A program made the position numbers and the translations under genes. 64,000 nucleotides of DNA from Bradyrhizobium sp. SRL28 (GTDB lineage Bacteria > Pseudomonadota > Alphaproteobacteria > Rhizobiales > Xanthobacteraceae), in NCBI RefSeq assembly GCF_018596315.1, contig NZ_JAHEAG010000002.1, forward strand, positions 558,001-622,000. Reading direction: 5' to 3'. Shown piece by piece: positions 17,106 through 25,693 of this stretch (positions are counted from its first letter, which is position 1; every line of letters begins with the position of its first letter). Below the pieces are notes generated by a model that made no database searches, was not told the DNA's origin, and saw only the letters and a list, made by a program, of their open reading frames with translations.

Positions 17106-18056
17106 ATGACCCCCGAGCCGATTTTCGATCTCGCCCATCTCGGCCACATGGAATTGCTGACGCCGAAGCCGGACGAGAGCCTGAAATTCTTCGTCGACGT
17201 CATGGGCATGACGGTCAGCGGTCAAAAAGGCGAGTCGGTCTATTTGCGCGGCTGGGACGATTACGAGCGTTATTCGCTCAAGCTGACGGCTTCGAAAACA
17301 TCAGGCATGGAGCACATGGCGCTGCGCGCCCGCAGCCCGCAGGCGCTGGAGCGCCGGGTTGCTGCGCTCAAAGGTTCCGGCTTCGACATCGGCTGGGTTG
17401 ACGGCGACATGGGGCAGGGGCCGGCGTTCCGCTGCCGCGATCCCGATGGCCATATCGTCGAACTCTATTACGAGACCGAATGGTATCAGCCGCCACCCGA
17501 GCTCAAGCCGGCGCTGAAGAACCAGGCGCAGCGGTTTCCGGCGCGCGGCGTCAATGTCCGCCGGCTCGATCACCTCAATTGCCTCGCGGTCGACATCAAG
17601 GCCAACCGGCTCTTCTTCGAAAACTATCTGGGCCTCCGCACCACCGAGCAGATCGTGCTCAACGACGGCACCGAAGCGGCGATGTGGATGACGATGTCGA
17701 ACAAGAGCTACGATTTCGCCTACACCCGCGATCATTACGGCAAGGCGGGCCGCTTCCACCACGTTACCTACGCGCTCGATAGCCGCGAGGAAATTTTACG
17801 CGCCGCGGATATTTTTCTGGAGAACGGCGTCCACATCGAGACCGGCCCACACAAGCACGCGATCCAGCAGACCTTCTTCCTCTACGTCTATGAACCCGGC
17901 GGCAACCGCGTCGAAGTCGCCAACGCCGGCGCCCGCCTCATCCTCGCGCCGGACTGGAAGCCGATCGTCTGGACCGAGGAAGAGCGCAAGAAGGGCCAGG
18001 CGTGGGGACTGAAGACGATCGAGTCGTTCCATACGCACGGCACGCCGCCGGTGTGA
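17106..18056 (+). CDS. Type I extradiol dioxygenase (catechol 2,3-dioxygenase-like, VOC)
   Basis: A 316-residue, two-domain vicinal-oxygen-chelate protein. The N-terminal domain (about 8-125) lacks the metal set. The C-terminal domain holds the iron ligands in the expected order: His156 in RRLDHLNCL, a His of RFHHVTYAL (218/219) and Glu270 in EPGGNRVEV, with the supporting His251 and Tyr260. Such enzymes use Fe(II) and O2 to cleave a catechol ring next to the hydroxyls. It is the only ring-cleavage enzyme in this cluster; the usual LigAB protocatechuate 4,5-dioxygenase is missing. The substrate is uncertain: a catechol, or a carboxylated catechol made by the preceding decarboxylase. Confidence 0.85.
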   Translation: MTPEPIFDLAHLGHMELLTPKPDESLKFFVDVMGMTVSGQKGESVYLRGWDDYERYSLKLTASKTSGMEHMALRARSPQALERRVAALKGSGFDIGWVDGDMGQGPAFRCRDPDGHIVELYYETEWYQPPPELKPALKNQAQRFPARGVNVRRLDHLNCLAVDIKANRLFFENYLGLRTTEQIVLNDGTEAAMWMTMSNKSYDFAYTRDHYGKAGRFHHVTYALDSREEILRAADIFLENGVHIETGPHKHAIQQTFFLYVYEPGGNRVEVANAGARLILAPDWKPIVWTEEERKKGQAWGLKTIESFHTHGTPPV

Positions 18057-18183
18057 GGGGCGCACGCCAGCATTGTCGATCGCGACCAAGTGACGGCGAG
18101 CGCGATCGAAAGTGCGAGCCTTGTGGCTTCAATGTCGCACACCATCTTCACCAGGTGGCGAAGCGGCAGTGCGGAACGGCGCG

Positions 18184-19398
18184 ATGGCACAACATGTGGA
18201 TTTCGATTTCACCAGCGAGGCGTTTTTTCGTGACCCGCAGGCCGGCGTCGCGCAACTGCGCGCGATCGGTCCTGCCGTCGCGACGAGATTCCCGATTATA
18301 GGCCGCGTCTGGGTCACAACGACCTACGACGCGGCGGCGCGTGTGCTGAAGGACGGCACGCTGTTCACACTGCGCAAGGAGGACGGGGTGCCGGTCGGGC
18401 TGCCCTGGTGGATGCCGAAAGTAATCGGAACGGTCGCAAACAACATGTTGACGATGGACGAGCCGGACCACACGCGCCTGCGCGACATCGTCGATGAGGC
18501 TTTCCGCCGCCGCGCCGTGCTCGACATGGAGCCGCATATCCGCGCGATCGCAGATCGCCTCGCCGATGAATTGTTTGCGGCGGGCAGCCCGGCCGATCTG
18601 GTGCAGCGTTATGCACGAACGCTGCCGCTTGCGGTGATTTGCGAGCTGCTCGGCCTGCCGCCGGCCGACCGGCCGAAATTCATCGCATGGGCCAATTCTC
18701 TCGCGCATCTCACCAATGCATTCAGCTTTTTGCGGTTGATCGGCGGGCTCTTCAGGATGCGCCGCTATCTGCAGGGGCGTCTGCAGGTTGCCCGCGAACA
18801 GGGCGGCGAAGGATTGATCGCCGAACTGGTGCGCGTCGAGAAGGAAGGCGGGCGCATCACGCCGGACGAGATGGTCGCGATGGTGTTTCTGCTGCTCAAC
18901 GCCGGCTCCGAGACCACGACGCACCTGATCAGCGGATCGGTGTTCGAACTGCTGAAGGATCCGGATCGCCGCGACTGGCTCGCGGCGGACTGGAGCCGCG
19001 CCGGGCTCGCGGTCGAAGAATTCCTGCGCTTCGTCTCGCCGGTGCAATTCTCCAAACCGCGCTACGTGCGCCAGGACGTCGATCTCGAAGGCGTGAAACT
19101 GAAGAAGGGCGACCGGGTGATGGCGATGCTTGTCGCCGCCAATCTGGACTCTGACGCGAACGAATGTCCCGAACGCCTTGACCTCGAACGGCGGCCGAAC
19201 CGTCATTTGTCGTTCGGCACGGGAATCCATTTCTGCCTCGGCCATCAGCTCGCGCGCATCGAAGGGATTTGCGCGCTGCAGGCGCTGTTCACGCGCTGGC
19301 CGGAATTAAAGCTGGCGGTCGAGCCGTCACACATTCATTGGCGGAGGCGGCCGGGCATTCGCATGATCGCGGAGCTGCCGGTTGTGGCCGGTGTGTGA
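18184..19398 (+). CDS. Cytochrome P450
   Basis: A 404-residue soluble bacterial P450 starting at the ATG at 18184. The I-helix oxygen-binding motif is LLNAGSETTTHLIS, the K-helix ExxR is in VEEFLRFVSP, and the heme loop is HLSFGTGIHFCLGHQLAR with the thiolate at Cys351. All key residues are intact. No ferredoxin or ferredoxin reductase gene is adjacent, so it must draw electrons from partners encoded elsewhere. As the last gene of the aromatic locus it might hydroxylate or O-demethylate a precursor such as a methoxylated aromatic acid; that role is inference. Confidence 0.9.
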   Translation: MAQHVDFDFTSEAFFRDPQAGVAQLRAIGPAVATRFPIIGRVWVTTTYDAAARVLKDGTLFTLRKEDGVPVGLPWWMPKVIGTVANNMLTMDEPDHTRLRDIVDEAFRRRAVLDMEPHIRAIADRLADELFAAGSPADLVQRYARTLPLAVICELLGLPPADRPKFIAWANSLAHLTNAFSFLRLIGGLFRMRRYLQGRLQVAREQGGEGLIAELVRVEKEGGRITPDEMVAMVFLLLNAGSETTTHLISGSVFELLKDPDRRDWLAADWSRAGLAVEEFLRFVSPVQFSKPRYVRQDVDLEGVKLKKGDRVMAMLVAANLDSDANECPERLDLERRPNRHLSFGTGIHFCLGHQLARIEGICALQALFTRWPELKLAVEPSHIHWRRRPGIRMIAELPVVAGV

Positions 19399-19610
19399 TC
19401 AGGACGCGGCGAAGGGGGAAGAACCAAGAAGGCTGGCTGGGGTTCCTGGACACGTATCGAACTCTGTGCGTGGCGCCGAATCAAGAAATTCGTTCAATAT
19501 TTGAAAGAGCTTAGAAGCTTTAGCTCCAGTTCCGTTCTAAGCCCCAAGTTTTACCCAGACGAAAGTGCGTCCCTTGCATTTTCCGCCGAACTACAGGGAC
19601 CCTCACATAG

Positions 19611-19654
19611 CTCATAACCTGAAGGTCACAGGTTCAAATCCTGTCCCGCAACCA
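19611..19654 (+). pseudogene. 3' fragment of an initiator tRNA-Met (probable integration scar)
   Basis: The sequence from ctcataacctgaaggt through the T-arm (acagg ttcaaat cctgt, 19628-19644) to cgcaacca reproduces the 3' half of a tRNA-fMet, including the CAT anticodon loop, the T-stem and an encoded CCA. The D-arm and the 5' acceptor strand are missing. The acceptor 3' strand is one C shorter than I expect. It cannot fold as a tRNA. Fragments like this are left when an element integrates into the 3' end of a tRNA gene. Confidence 0.65.
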
Positions 19655-19912
19655 ACCAAGCGACTGGTTTCTAATCATAATTGCAAAGTCACCCAGTTGC
19701 GGGCTTTTGTTTGCCGGGAATCGCCAGGAGGCAGCTATCCGAAAGATTCCCACTTTCGTACAGCGCATGCACGTAGGCTCGTCTGAAAAGGCGCCCAAGG
19801 GGAAGTTCGAGCATCGGTGGTTCGCCGAACAGCCTTCGCAGCGCGTCGGCGAGCGGGTCATCCCAATCCAGTGCCCGTAAAGTTGCCCCAAAGGGCAATA
19901 TCAATCTGAGGA
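19655..19912. other. Non-coding spacer after the tRNA fragment
   Basis: No credible gene is seen in this stretch or in the 212 bases between the P450 stop and the tRNA fragment. A 71-codon frame on the minus strand (19689-19904) has protein-like composition but no recognisable homology, and could be a decayed gene remnant. Confidence 0.4.
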
Positions 19913-20443
19913 ATGTCGATGCAGGGTTTCCGTTGTGAGCCGTTAATGGCGCGTTCGCAATTGGGGTTGCTGCAAATGTTCAATTGTAACGGCACTCCAT
20001 CCGTGGTGCTCATTGGCAAGCGGGTGGGTAACCACGAATTGGTCGAGCAGGCTGAGAGATTAGCCTTGGCCAACTTTCAAACCCCACTCGATATTCCAAC
20101 ACTCTGTCAAACGCTGGCCGTTAGCGAGCGAACCCTGCGCAAGGCTTTTCAGAAGGTCCGGGGCCTACCGCCCTGCCGACGTCTAAGAATGCTGAGATTA
20201 TCGGGAGCAAGGCGGGGGCTGTTGTTGGCCCGCGGCCGTTGTGTGACCGTCACTGAAATCGCGACCTCATTTGGCTTCGTTGAGCTTGGGCGCTTTTCCG
20301 TTGAGTACCGGAAAACGTTTGGTGAAAGTCCTTCGGAAACACTTGGGCGGCGTTCCGTAACCCCCCACCGTTGCTGCCGCAGCGCCTCGCACGACCGTGT
20401 GGGGACCGCCGGGTCTGGCGATAGCGAAATGTCACCTCTCTAG
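19913..20443 (+). CDS. AraC-type regulator, N-terminally truncated
   Basis: A 176-residue protein made almost only of the AraC double helix-turn-helix (about residues 40-148): AERLALANFQTPLDIPTLCQTLAVSERTLRKAF is the first motif and VTVTEIATSFGFVELGRFSVEYRKTFGESPSETL the second. Full-length relatives have about 150 more residues of ligand-binding domain upstream. The first 40 residues here look random, so the gene is probably a truncated remnant, or a standalone DNA-binding protein. The tail after residue 150 (Arg/His/Ser-rich) is also atypical. It lies 260 bases after the tRNA scar, in a region of rearrangement. Confidence 0.65.
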   Translation: MSMQGFRCEPLMARSQLGLLQMFNCNGTPSVVLIGKRVGNHELVEQAERLALANFQTPLDIPTLCQTLAVSERTLRKAFQKVRGLPPCRRLRMLRLSGARRGLLLARGRCVTVTEIATSFGFVELGRFSVEYRKTFGESPSETLGRRSVTPHRCCRSASHDRVGTAGSGDSEMSPL

Positions 20444-20590
20444 ATCGCGAGGCATCATGGGTCGTTTTGCAGCGTCATGCTACTTGCGACAACGCAGTGC
20501 AGCTTCGGCGTGGCCGTTGGCCGCCGATCTTCCGATCCGTAGGGCTTAAGCCTGGTATTTGATGGAATCCAGAGCGGGCTAGGAGGCCGT

Positions 20591-21286
20591 ATGTTCGGAA
20601 TTCTGGGGCTGGGGCTTTTGCTGGGCATGCAGCATGCGCTCGAGGCCGATCATATCGCCGCCGTATCCAGCATCGCCGCGCGCCGCAGCCGTGTGGCCGA
20701 TATCGTCAAGCACGGGCTGACCTGGGGGCTCGGCCACACGCTGACGCTGTTCGTCTTTGCCGGCGCCGCCATCCTGCTCGGCCGCGCCATTCCTGAAACC
20801 ATCGCCCGGCCGATGGAGACCGCCGTCGGCGTGATGCTGATCGGCCTCGGCGCGCATGTGCTGTGGCGGCTGCGGCGTGATCGTGTGCATTTCCACCAGC
20901 ACGGCCATGGCGACGGGACGGTGCATTTCCATGCCCATAGCCATGCCGGCGAAACGACGCCGCATTGCCGAACCGCCCACGCGCATGAACATGGCTTCCG
21001 CTGGCGCACGCTGCTGGTCGGATTGATGCACGGCATGGCGGGCTCTGCCGCGCTTCTGGTGCTGACGGTTTCGCAGGCTTCCAGTCCTGCGGTCGGCCTC
21101 GGATATGTCGCCTTGTTCGGCGTCGGCTCGATGATCGGCATGGGCGCGCTGTCGATGGTGATTGCCGTCCCGCTCGTGGTCTCCGCCCGCTGGCTCACCT
21201 GGGCCAATCGCGGCCTGCAGGGGGCAGTGGGGCTTGCCACTATCGCGATCGGAATCATGACGGTGGTCGAGACTGTCCTGGCCTGA
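20591..21286 (+). CDS. NicO/UreH-like nickel-cobalt transporter family protein
   Basis: A 231-residue inner-membrane protein with about six membrane segments and a strong AGGAGG four bases before the ATG. The metal-selectivity helix carries the HX4D motif: GMQHALEADHIAAVSS (residues 13-28). A His-rich cytoplasmic loop (HFHQHGHGDGTVHFHAHSHAGE, followed by HAHEHG) is typical of RcnA- and HupE-like nickel or cobalt carriers and probably binds metal. Direction (uptake or efflux) cannot be read from sequence. No hydrogenase, urease or cobalamin gene lies nearby, so efflux or general homeostasis is as likely as enzyme supply. Confidence 0.82.
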   Translation: MFGILGLGLLLGMQHALEADHIAAVSSIAARRSRVADIVKHGLTWGLGHTLTLFVFAGAAILLGRAIPETIARPMETAVGVMLIGLGAHVLWRLRRDRVHFHQHGHGDGTVHFHAHSHAGETTPHCRTAHAHEHGFRWRTLLVGLMHGMAGSAALLVLTVSQASSPAVGLGYVALFGVGSMIGMGALSMVIAVPLVVSARWLTWANRGLQGAVGLATIAIGIMTVVETVLA

Positions 21287-21480
21287 CGCCGGTTTGCTCG
21301 TATTGCGAACGAAGGGCTCAGGTTCAATCGTTTCGCACTAGCGCGCAATGTTCGCCGACGCGCGCCGCATTGTAACCGGCCGCAATCACCACTCCGCTGA
21401 TGCAAGATCGTATCCGCAGGCTTCCAGTTCTGATAGCTACTGAAGCACTGCATGTTTCTTCGCGCCAAGGAGGAATGGTT

Positions 21481-22464
21481 ATGAGGCGCCTCGGAATCAT
21501 AGGATTAGTCCTAGCGATGTTCTGCAACACCGCTGCAGGCCAGCAGAATGCACCGATCAACGAATATTCGGGCATTTGCGATGCATCGGCTACGGCCCCG
21601 CTTTCTGGGGATATGTTTGTGGTCGCAAATGATGAAGACAACGTCTTGCGTGTCTATCGCTTCGGCGAGCCGAATGTCGTTCGGGCATTTTCAATTGACC
21701 AGTTTCTGAGACCCGACCCCGACGAACCCGAGGCAGACATCGAAGGCGCCACACGCATTGGCGATCAAATTTATTGGGTTACCTCGCACGGGCAGAACAA
21801 AAACGGCAAGGACCGTCCAAGCCGGCATCGACTGTTTGCGACCACGGTAGCGGTCCAAGACGGTAAAGTGACACTCACACCGGCAGGCACTGCCTACACG
21901 AACTTGCGGGTCGATCTGATCGCCGCGCCCCAGCTCGCAAAATACAAGCTGATGGTTGCGGCCACGCTCGCGCCTGAAGAACCAGGTGGGTTTAACATCG
22001 AAGGTCTGGCCGCAACGGCCGATGGTCGCCTTCTGCTGGGATTTCGTAACCCGATCACTGACGGTAAGGCGCTCATCGTACCAATCGAAAATCCAAAAGA
22101 GGTGGTCATGGGCAAGAAAGCCCAAATCGGAATGCCGATCGAAATTATGCTCGACGGTCGAGGCATCCGAAGTATTGAGTTCAATCCGGAGCGCAACCTC
22201 TACTTTATTGCAGCCGGGCCCCCCAATGACGTGGGAACGTTTGCAACGTACACTTGGTCAGGACGACCGGGGAAAGACCCTGAGATTATCAAAGGAATGA
22301 ATCTCGGGATCCTGAATGTGGAGGCAATCTTCTTTGCGCCGGGCGACAAGACCCACCTTCATGTGATTAGCGATGATGGTGGCCGCAAGATCGGTGGAAC
22401 GGATTGCAAGAAAGTCGACCCTAAGGCGCAAAGCTTTAGAGCAATGTCCCTGATCATTCCCTAA
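21481..22464 (+). CDS. Secreted DUF3616 protein
   Basis: A 327-residue protein. The ATG at 21481 is chosen because AAGGAGG at 21467-21473 is well spaced for it but too close to the ATG at 21475. A Sec signal peptide (MRRLGIIGLVLAMFCNTAAG) precedes a DUF3616 domain with a beta-propeller look: DMFVVANDEDNVLRVYRF, EGATRIGDQIYWVTSHGQNKNGKDRPSRHRLFA, GFNIEGLAATADGRLLLGFR. Proteins of this family are periplasmic and uncharacterised. The two Cys (in GICDAS and GTDCKK) may pair. Composition here is lower in GC than the flanking core genes, consistent with acquired DNA. Confidence 0.8.
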   Translation: MRRLGIIGLVLAMFCNTAAGQQNAPINEYSGICDASATAPLSGDMFVVANDEDNVLRVYRFGEPNVVRAFSIDQFLRPDPDEPEADIEGATRIGDQIYWVTSHGQNKNGKDRPSRHRLFATTVAVQDGKVTLTPAGTAYTNLRVDLIAAPQLAKYKLMVAATLAPEEPGGFNIEGLAATADGRLLLGFRNPITDGKALIVPIENPKEVVMGKKAQIGMPIEIMLDGRGIRSIEFNPERNLYFIAAGPPNDVGTFATYTWSGRPGKDPEIIKGMNLGILNVEAIFFAPGDKTHLHVISDDGGRKIGGTDCKKVDPKAQSFRAMSLIIP

Positions 22465-22739
22465 GAAAGCACGGCCCCCAGCGTTCGACTTGGAAGCAAA
22501 ATCGAACGACATTGTGAGCTTTGATCCGGACCCGATCCGGGGAGGGTCATTATGGTCGGCGGTCATGTGAATCGAGCCAAAAGTCCGTGCACATGGGAGC
22601 CCCGACCAAGCCAGAAACGTGAAGATCTCTCATGCAAAGCCGGGTACCAAACGGACATGCCGTGGCAACCTGACGACGTCTGTACTTGAAGCAGACATAC
22701 CCGCTGGCGAGCGGTTCGCATGCGAGAATCACTCGTACT

Positions 22740-23444
22740 CTAGCGTCGGCCGCCCATCAGGCGCAGCATCATCATGAACAGGTTGATGAAGTTGAGGTAG
22801 AGCGACAGCGCACCCATCACGGCCTTGCGGCCGGCCGAAGTGGCGTCATCGCTGGGGGCGTACATCTCCTTGATCCGCTGGGTATCGTAGGCCGTGAGGC
22901 CTGCAAAGACGCCGACGCCGATAATGGAAATCATCCAATCCAGCCCGCTCGATCTCAGAAAAAGATTGACCAGGCTTGCGACAATGATGCCGATCAAGCC
23001 CATGAACAGGAAGGTTCCGAATCCCGACAAGCTTCGGTGGGTGCTGTAACCCCAGATGCTGAGCGCGCCGAAGGCCGCCGCCGAGATAAAGAACACCCGC
23101 GTGATCGAGGACTCCGTGTAGATGTGGAAGATGGTCGACAATGAAATCCCGACGAGGACCGCATAGAGGAAAAACAATCCTCGCGCAGCCTCCACCGACA
23201 GCGTGTTGATTCGGGCACTGATAAAAAACACCAGCCCCAGCGGCGCCAGTATGAGCACCCACATCAGCGGGCTTTCAGGGCCGGTGAACTGGTAGGTCAA
23301 AAATGCGGCAACGCCGGTCAAGCCAACGCCGGCGGCCATGTAATTATATACGCGCAGCATGAAAGCGCGAAGGCCGACGTCTATCGCCGTGACGCGGTTT
23401 GCGGAGAAGTCGGGCGCAGCTGCATTTCGATCGTAGTTCGACAT
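22740..23444 (-). CDS. Bax inhibitor-1 / YccA family membrane protein
   Basis: A 234-residue inner-membrane protein with seven hydrophobic segments, starting at ATG 23444 after an AAGGATA. The Bax1-I features are LRAFMLRVYNYMAAGVGLTGVAAFLTY near the N-terminus, FFLYAVLVGISLSTIF in the middle, and FAGLTAYDTQRIKEMY near the C-terminus, where the paired Asp residues gate proton/calcium passage in characterised homologues. Bacterial members are pH-sensitive leak channels or modulators of FtsH proteolysis (YccA). It has its own copy of the island motif about 180 bases upstream at 23626-23640, in the correct orientation. Confidence 0.85.
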   Translation of the reverse strand: MSNYDRNAAAPDFSANRVTAIDVGLRAFMLRVYNYMAAGVGLTGVAAFLTYQFTGPESPLMWVLILAPLGLVFFISARINTLSVEAARGLFFLYAVLVGISLSTIFHIYTESSITRVFFISAAAFGALSIWGYSTHRSLSGFGTFLFMGLIGIIVASLVNLFLRSSGLDWMISIIGVGVFAGLTAYDTQRIKEMYAPSDDATSAGRKAVMGALSLYLNFINLFMMMLRLMGGRR

Positions 23445-23625
23445 GGGGCCGTATCCTTCTTGATAGCTCCTGCGGGAAGTAAGCGAGCCGCCGCTCAACT
23501 GCGACAAATGAGGTAGACAATCGCGCATTCCGTAGGCGAGCTAATCCTCGCGGAACATCAGCGGCTTCGCCAAAAGACTGCGGCCTCGACCGACTTAACA
23601 AATTAAAGCGGAACCCAATGCGATA

Positions 23626-23640
23626 CTATGCGATTTCGGC
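23626..23640 (-). promoter_or_regulatory. Island motif copy a (GCCGAAATCGCATAG)
   Basis: Read on the minus strand this matches the nine-member consensus GCCGAAWTYGCATAG at every position. It points at the Bax1-I gene, whose start is 182 bases away. The rest of the 448-base gap (23445-23892) shows no gene. Confidence 0.6.
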
Positions 23641-23892
23641 AGGAAGCGGATAATTGCGCTCTAACGTCCGAAGATCCACTCGATCACTTGTGTCGCCTGT
23701 TGGCACATGACGAACAGCGCCGATCAATGGATATTTCCGCGCATGCGGTGAAGCGGACTGAGCTCAGAACGTCCTTGCGAATGGATTGGAGCGAGAGCTT
23801 ATTTATTCGACGAATTAGAGGGCTCGTGGGCAGGGGGTGTGCACCGGAGTCAAGTAGGATTGCGAACGATTCTGCCAGAACGCAGGCGTCGA

Positions 23893-24990
23893 CTAGTTTG
23901 TCCATGGCGATGTGCGACGACGGTAATCCGCCGGCAGTTCCTGAGTCCATTTCTTGAACGCTTTGCGAAAGTTCGAGGCTTCGGAAAACCCGGTGCGCGC
24001 CGCAATTTCTTCAATGCTCAGAGCGGTATTGCGAAGATACTCCTCAGCCAGGCGGCGGCGCGCGTCATCGAGAATAGCTTGATAGCTAATTCCGGATTCG
24101 GCCAAGCGACGGTGCAACGTGCGTGGGGAGACATTAATCCGTGCTGCCACGTCAACGACGCTTGGAAAGCCACCGACGCCATTAAGACAGGCAGAGCGGA
24201 CAGCCCTGACTAATTCTGGCTCGTCGTCATTGAACGACTGCAGCATCCGATGGCAAAAGTCTGCGCACATTCGCGCCGATATCGGATTCGCATTTGGACA
24301 TTTCTCTTTGAGAAGTGCTGCGTCGAAGTGCCATTGCATGGTCCCGGCATTAAAGTCGACCTTACATTGGAAGATTTCGGAATAGAGCGAAGCATGTTTA
24401 GGCGCTGGATAGGGCAACAGCAATCGTCGGGAAGGAAAGGGACGTTCCAGGACGCGTCCGATCACGCTGTGTGTCGAGCTAAACCAGAATTCGCTGACGA
24501 GTGGCAACAGTTCACCGAGTTCAAAGGGGTCATGGCCCTCAAAGATCGCCACATTGTCTTCAACGCGAAGGCTTTTCTCAAGCACCGGCCCGGCCAGCCT
24601 GACGTGTCTGACGCCGAAGGCGAGAGCGTCGCCCAAAGTGGCTGAAGATGCGAGCGCATAGCCGAACACGCCAAAGTCTTAAAGGCGCTGACGCTGGCCA
24701 GCGAACAGGCCGACTCCAGCGTGAGGCGACAGGCGTTGCACATTGCGAAAAAGCAAAATCTTCTGTTGATGGGTCATGCGGGCCGCCGGATCATCCAGCG
24801 CAGCCAGTTCGATGCCTGTATTCGCAATCAGCGCCGCACGCGAAATACCGTAAGACGCCATCTCCTCGAACAGACCGCCAATTCCCAGCATGCTGTGCGT
24901 GACTAGGTCAGAAGCGCTGCCGTATGCACCGCGCACCTGCCCAGGAACATCGTTCGCTGCGGCGGCTGGTTCAGGTCGGACTGGCTGCAT
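23893..24990 (-). pseudogene. AraC/OruR-type regulator interrupted by an in-frame TAA
   Basis: The reading frame encodes a normal-length (about 365 codon) AraC regulator from ATG 24990, but codon 104 is TAA (24679-24681). The frame is identical on both sides: GLFAGQRQRL, stop, DFGVFGYALASSATLGDAL. This is a point nonsense mutation rather than a frameshift; a Ser codon (TCA) is the likely ancestor. The upstream part begins the Arabinose_bd domain, and the downstream part finishes it and carries an intact AraC helix-turn-helix (VVDVAARINVSPRTLHRRLAES, IEEIAARTGFSEASNFRKAFKKW). It lies divergent from the alkyl-sulfate operon and was probably its activator. A GTG at 24667 could allow reinitiation and yield a 258-residue C-terminal protein. 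Confidence 0.8.
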
Positions 24991-25078
24991 GTTGATCCCT
25001 TGGTGCGCTGCGGTACGTCGTGCCGGAAGCCGGGTTTCCGCGGGCGCGTTCAGCCAAGACGAGGTAGAACGCGAATGA

Positions 25079-25614
25079 CAGTTTTTCACCTTAGCTTGTA
25101 CGATTTCAACCTTTTTAGAGCGCGTCGCGCCATTCACGAAGCGCGAGAGCCCATTCTGCACTCCGACCGCTCACCTCTCGTCAACGGTCGAACCCTGACG
25201 CATCTCATCCTGAACGCCCAGCTCGAGAGGCCATCGCGACGGGCATCTGTTTCGCGTGACGCGCTCTGCCGAGACAGCCCTAACCATCGAGACCTTTCTG
25301 CCGGGCCAGCATTTAAACGAAACTAGCTGCCACTCGCGCATCTACTCATCAGGTTTCGTCGCGAAGTCCATATGCCGAATTCGCATAGGCGGACCTGCAA
25401 AGCTTGAGTAGCGTATCGGGCCAGCAGTTCGATCGACTTAAGTCAGATGGCGGCCTCGGCCCGAACGCGTCGTTCTGCGTGTTAGCGGCAATAGAGGTGG
25501 GCCGCGTGAGGAAGCACTAAGCGCTCACGCTGGATTACCGTAATCGCGCTGGTAAAGCAGGCAAAACGCAAGTTGGCAGTTTTTCACCCTAACTTGTCTG
25601 AATCCGACCTTTTT
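25079..25614 (+). repeat. Two 38-bp direct repeats, possible AraC binding sites
   Basis: Copies at 25079-25116 and 25577-25614 agree at 31 of 38 positions by my count. Both start cagtttttcacc, share an internal cttgt, and end acctttttt-like (acc followed by five T). The first lies about 90 bases upstream of the AraC gene start and the second 80 bases upstream of the aldehyde dehydrogenase start. AraC-family activators usually bind such direct repeats near the promoters they control, so these are good candidates for its sites. Confidence 0.6.
25374..25388 (+). promoter_or_regulatory. Island motif copy b (GCCGAATTCGCATAG)
   Basis: This copy faces the alkyl-sulfate operon, 306 bases upstream of the aldehyde dehydrogenase start. 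It matches the consensus GCCGAAWTYGCATAG at all positions. It lies between the two 38-base direct repeats, so the operon may have two layers of control. Confidence 0.6.
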
Positions 25615-25693
25615 GACGGATGATCTCGCCAGTAAAGCTCGCATCGTCGGGTTGAACGCAGGCTTAAGAAGCGTCCCGAGGGAGGATTGTTGA

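Larger units (their letters stand above)
24991..25693. other. Divergent regulatory region of the alkyl-sulfate operon
   Basis: No gene is supported in these 703 bases; the ORFs present are short and overlap in several frames. The region holds two 38-base imperfect direct repeats and one copy of the island motif, each entered separately. It must contain the promoters of both the broken AraC gene and the aldehyde dehydrogenase operon. Confidence 0.6.

Noticed and set aside
19689..19904. Minus-strand 71-codon frame next to the tRNA fragment
   Set aside because: The composition is protein-like, but it has no recognisable domain, no clear ribosome site and sits in a rearranged spacer.
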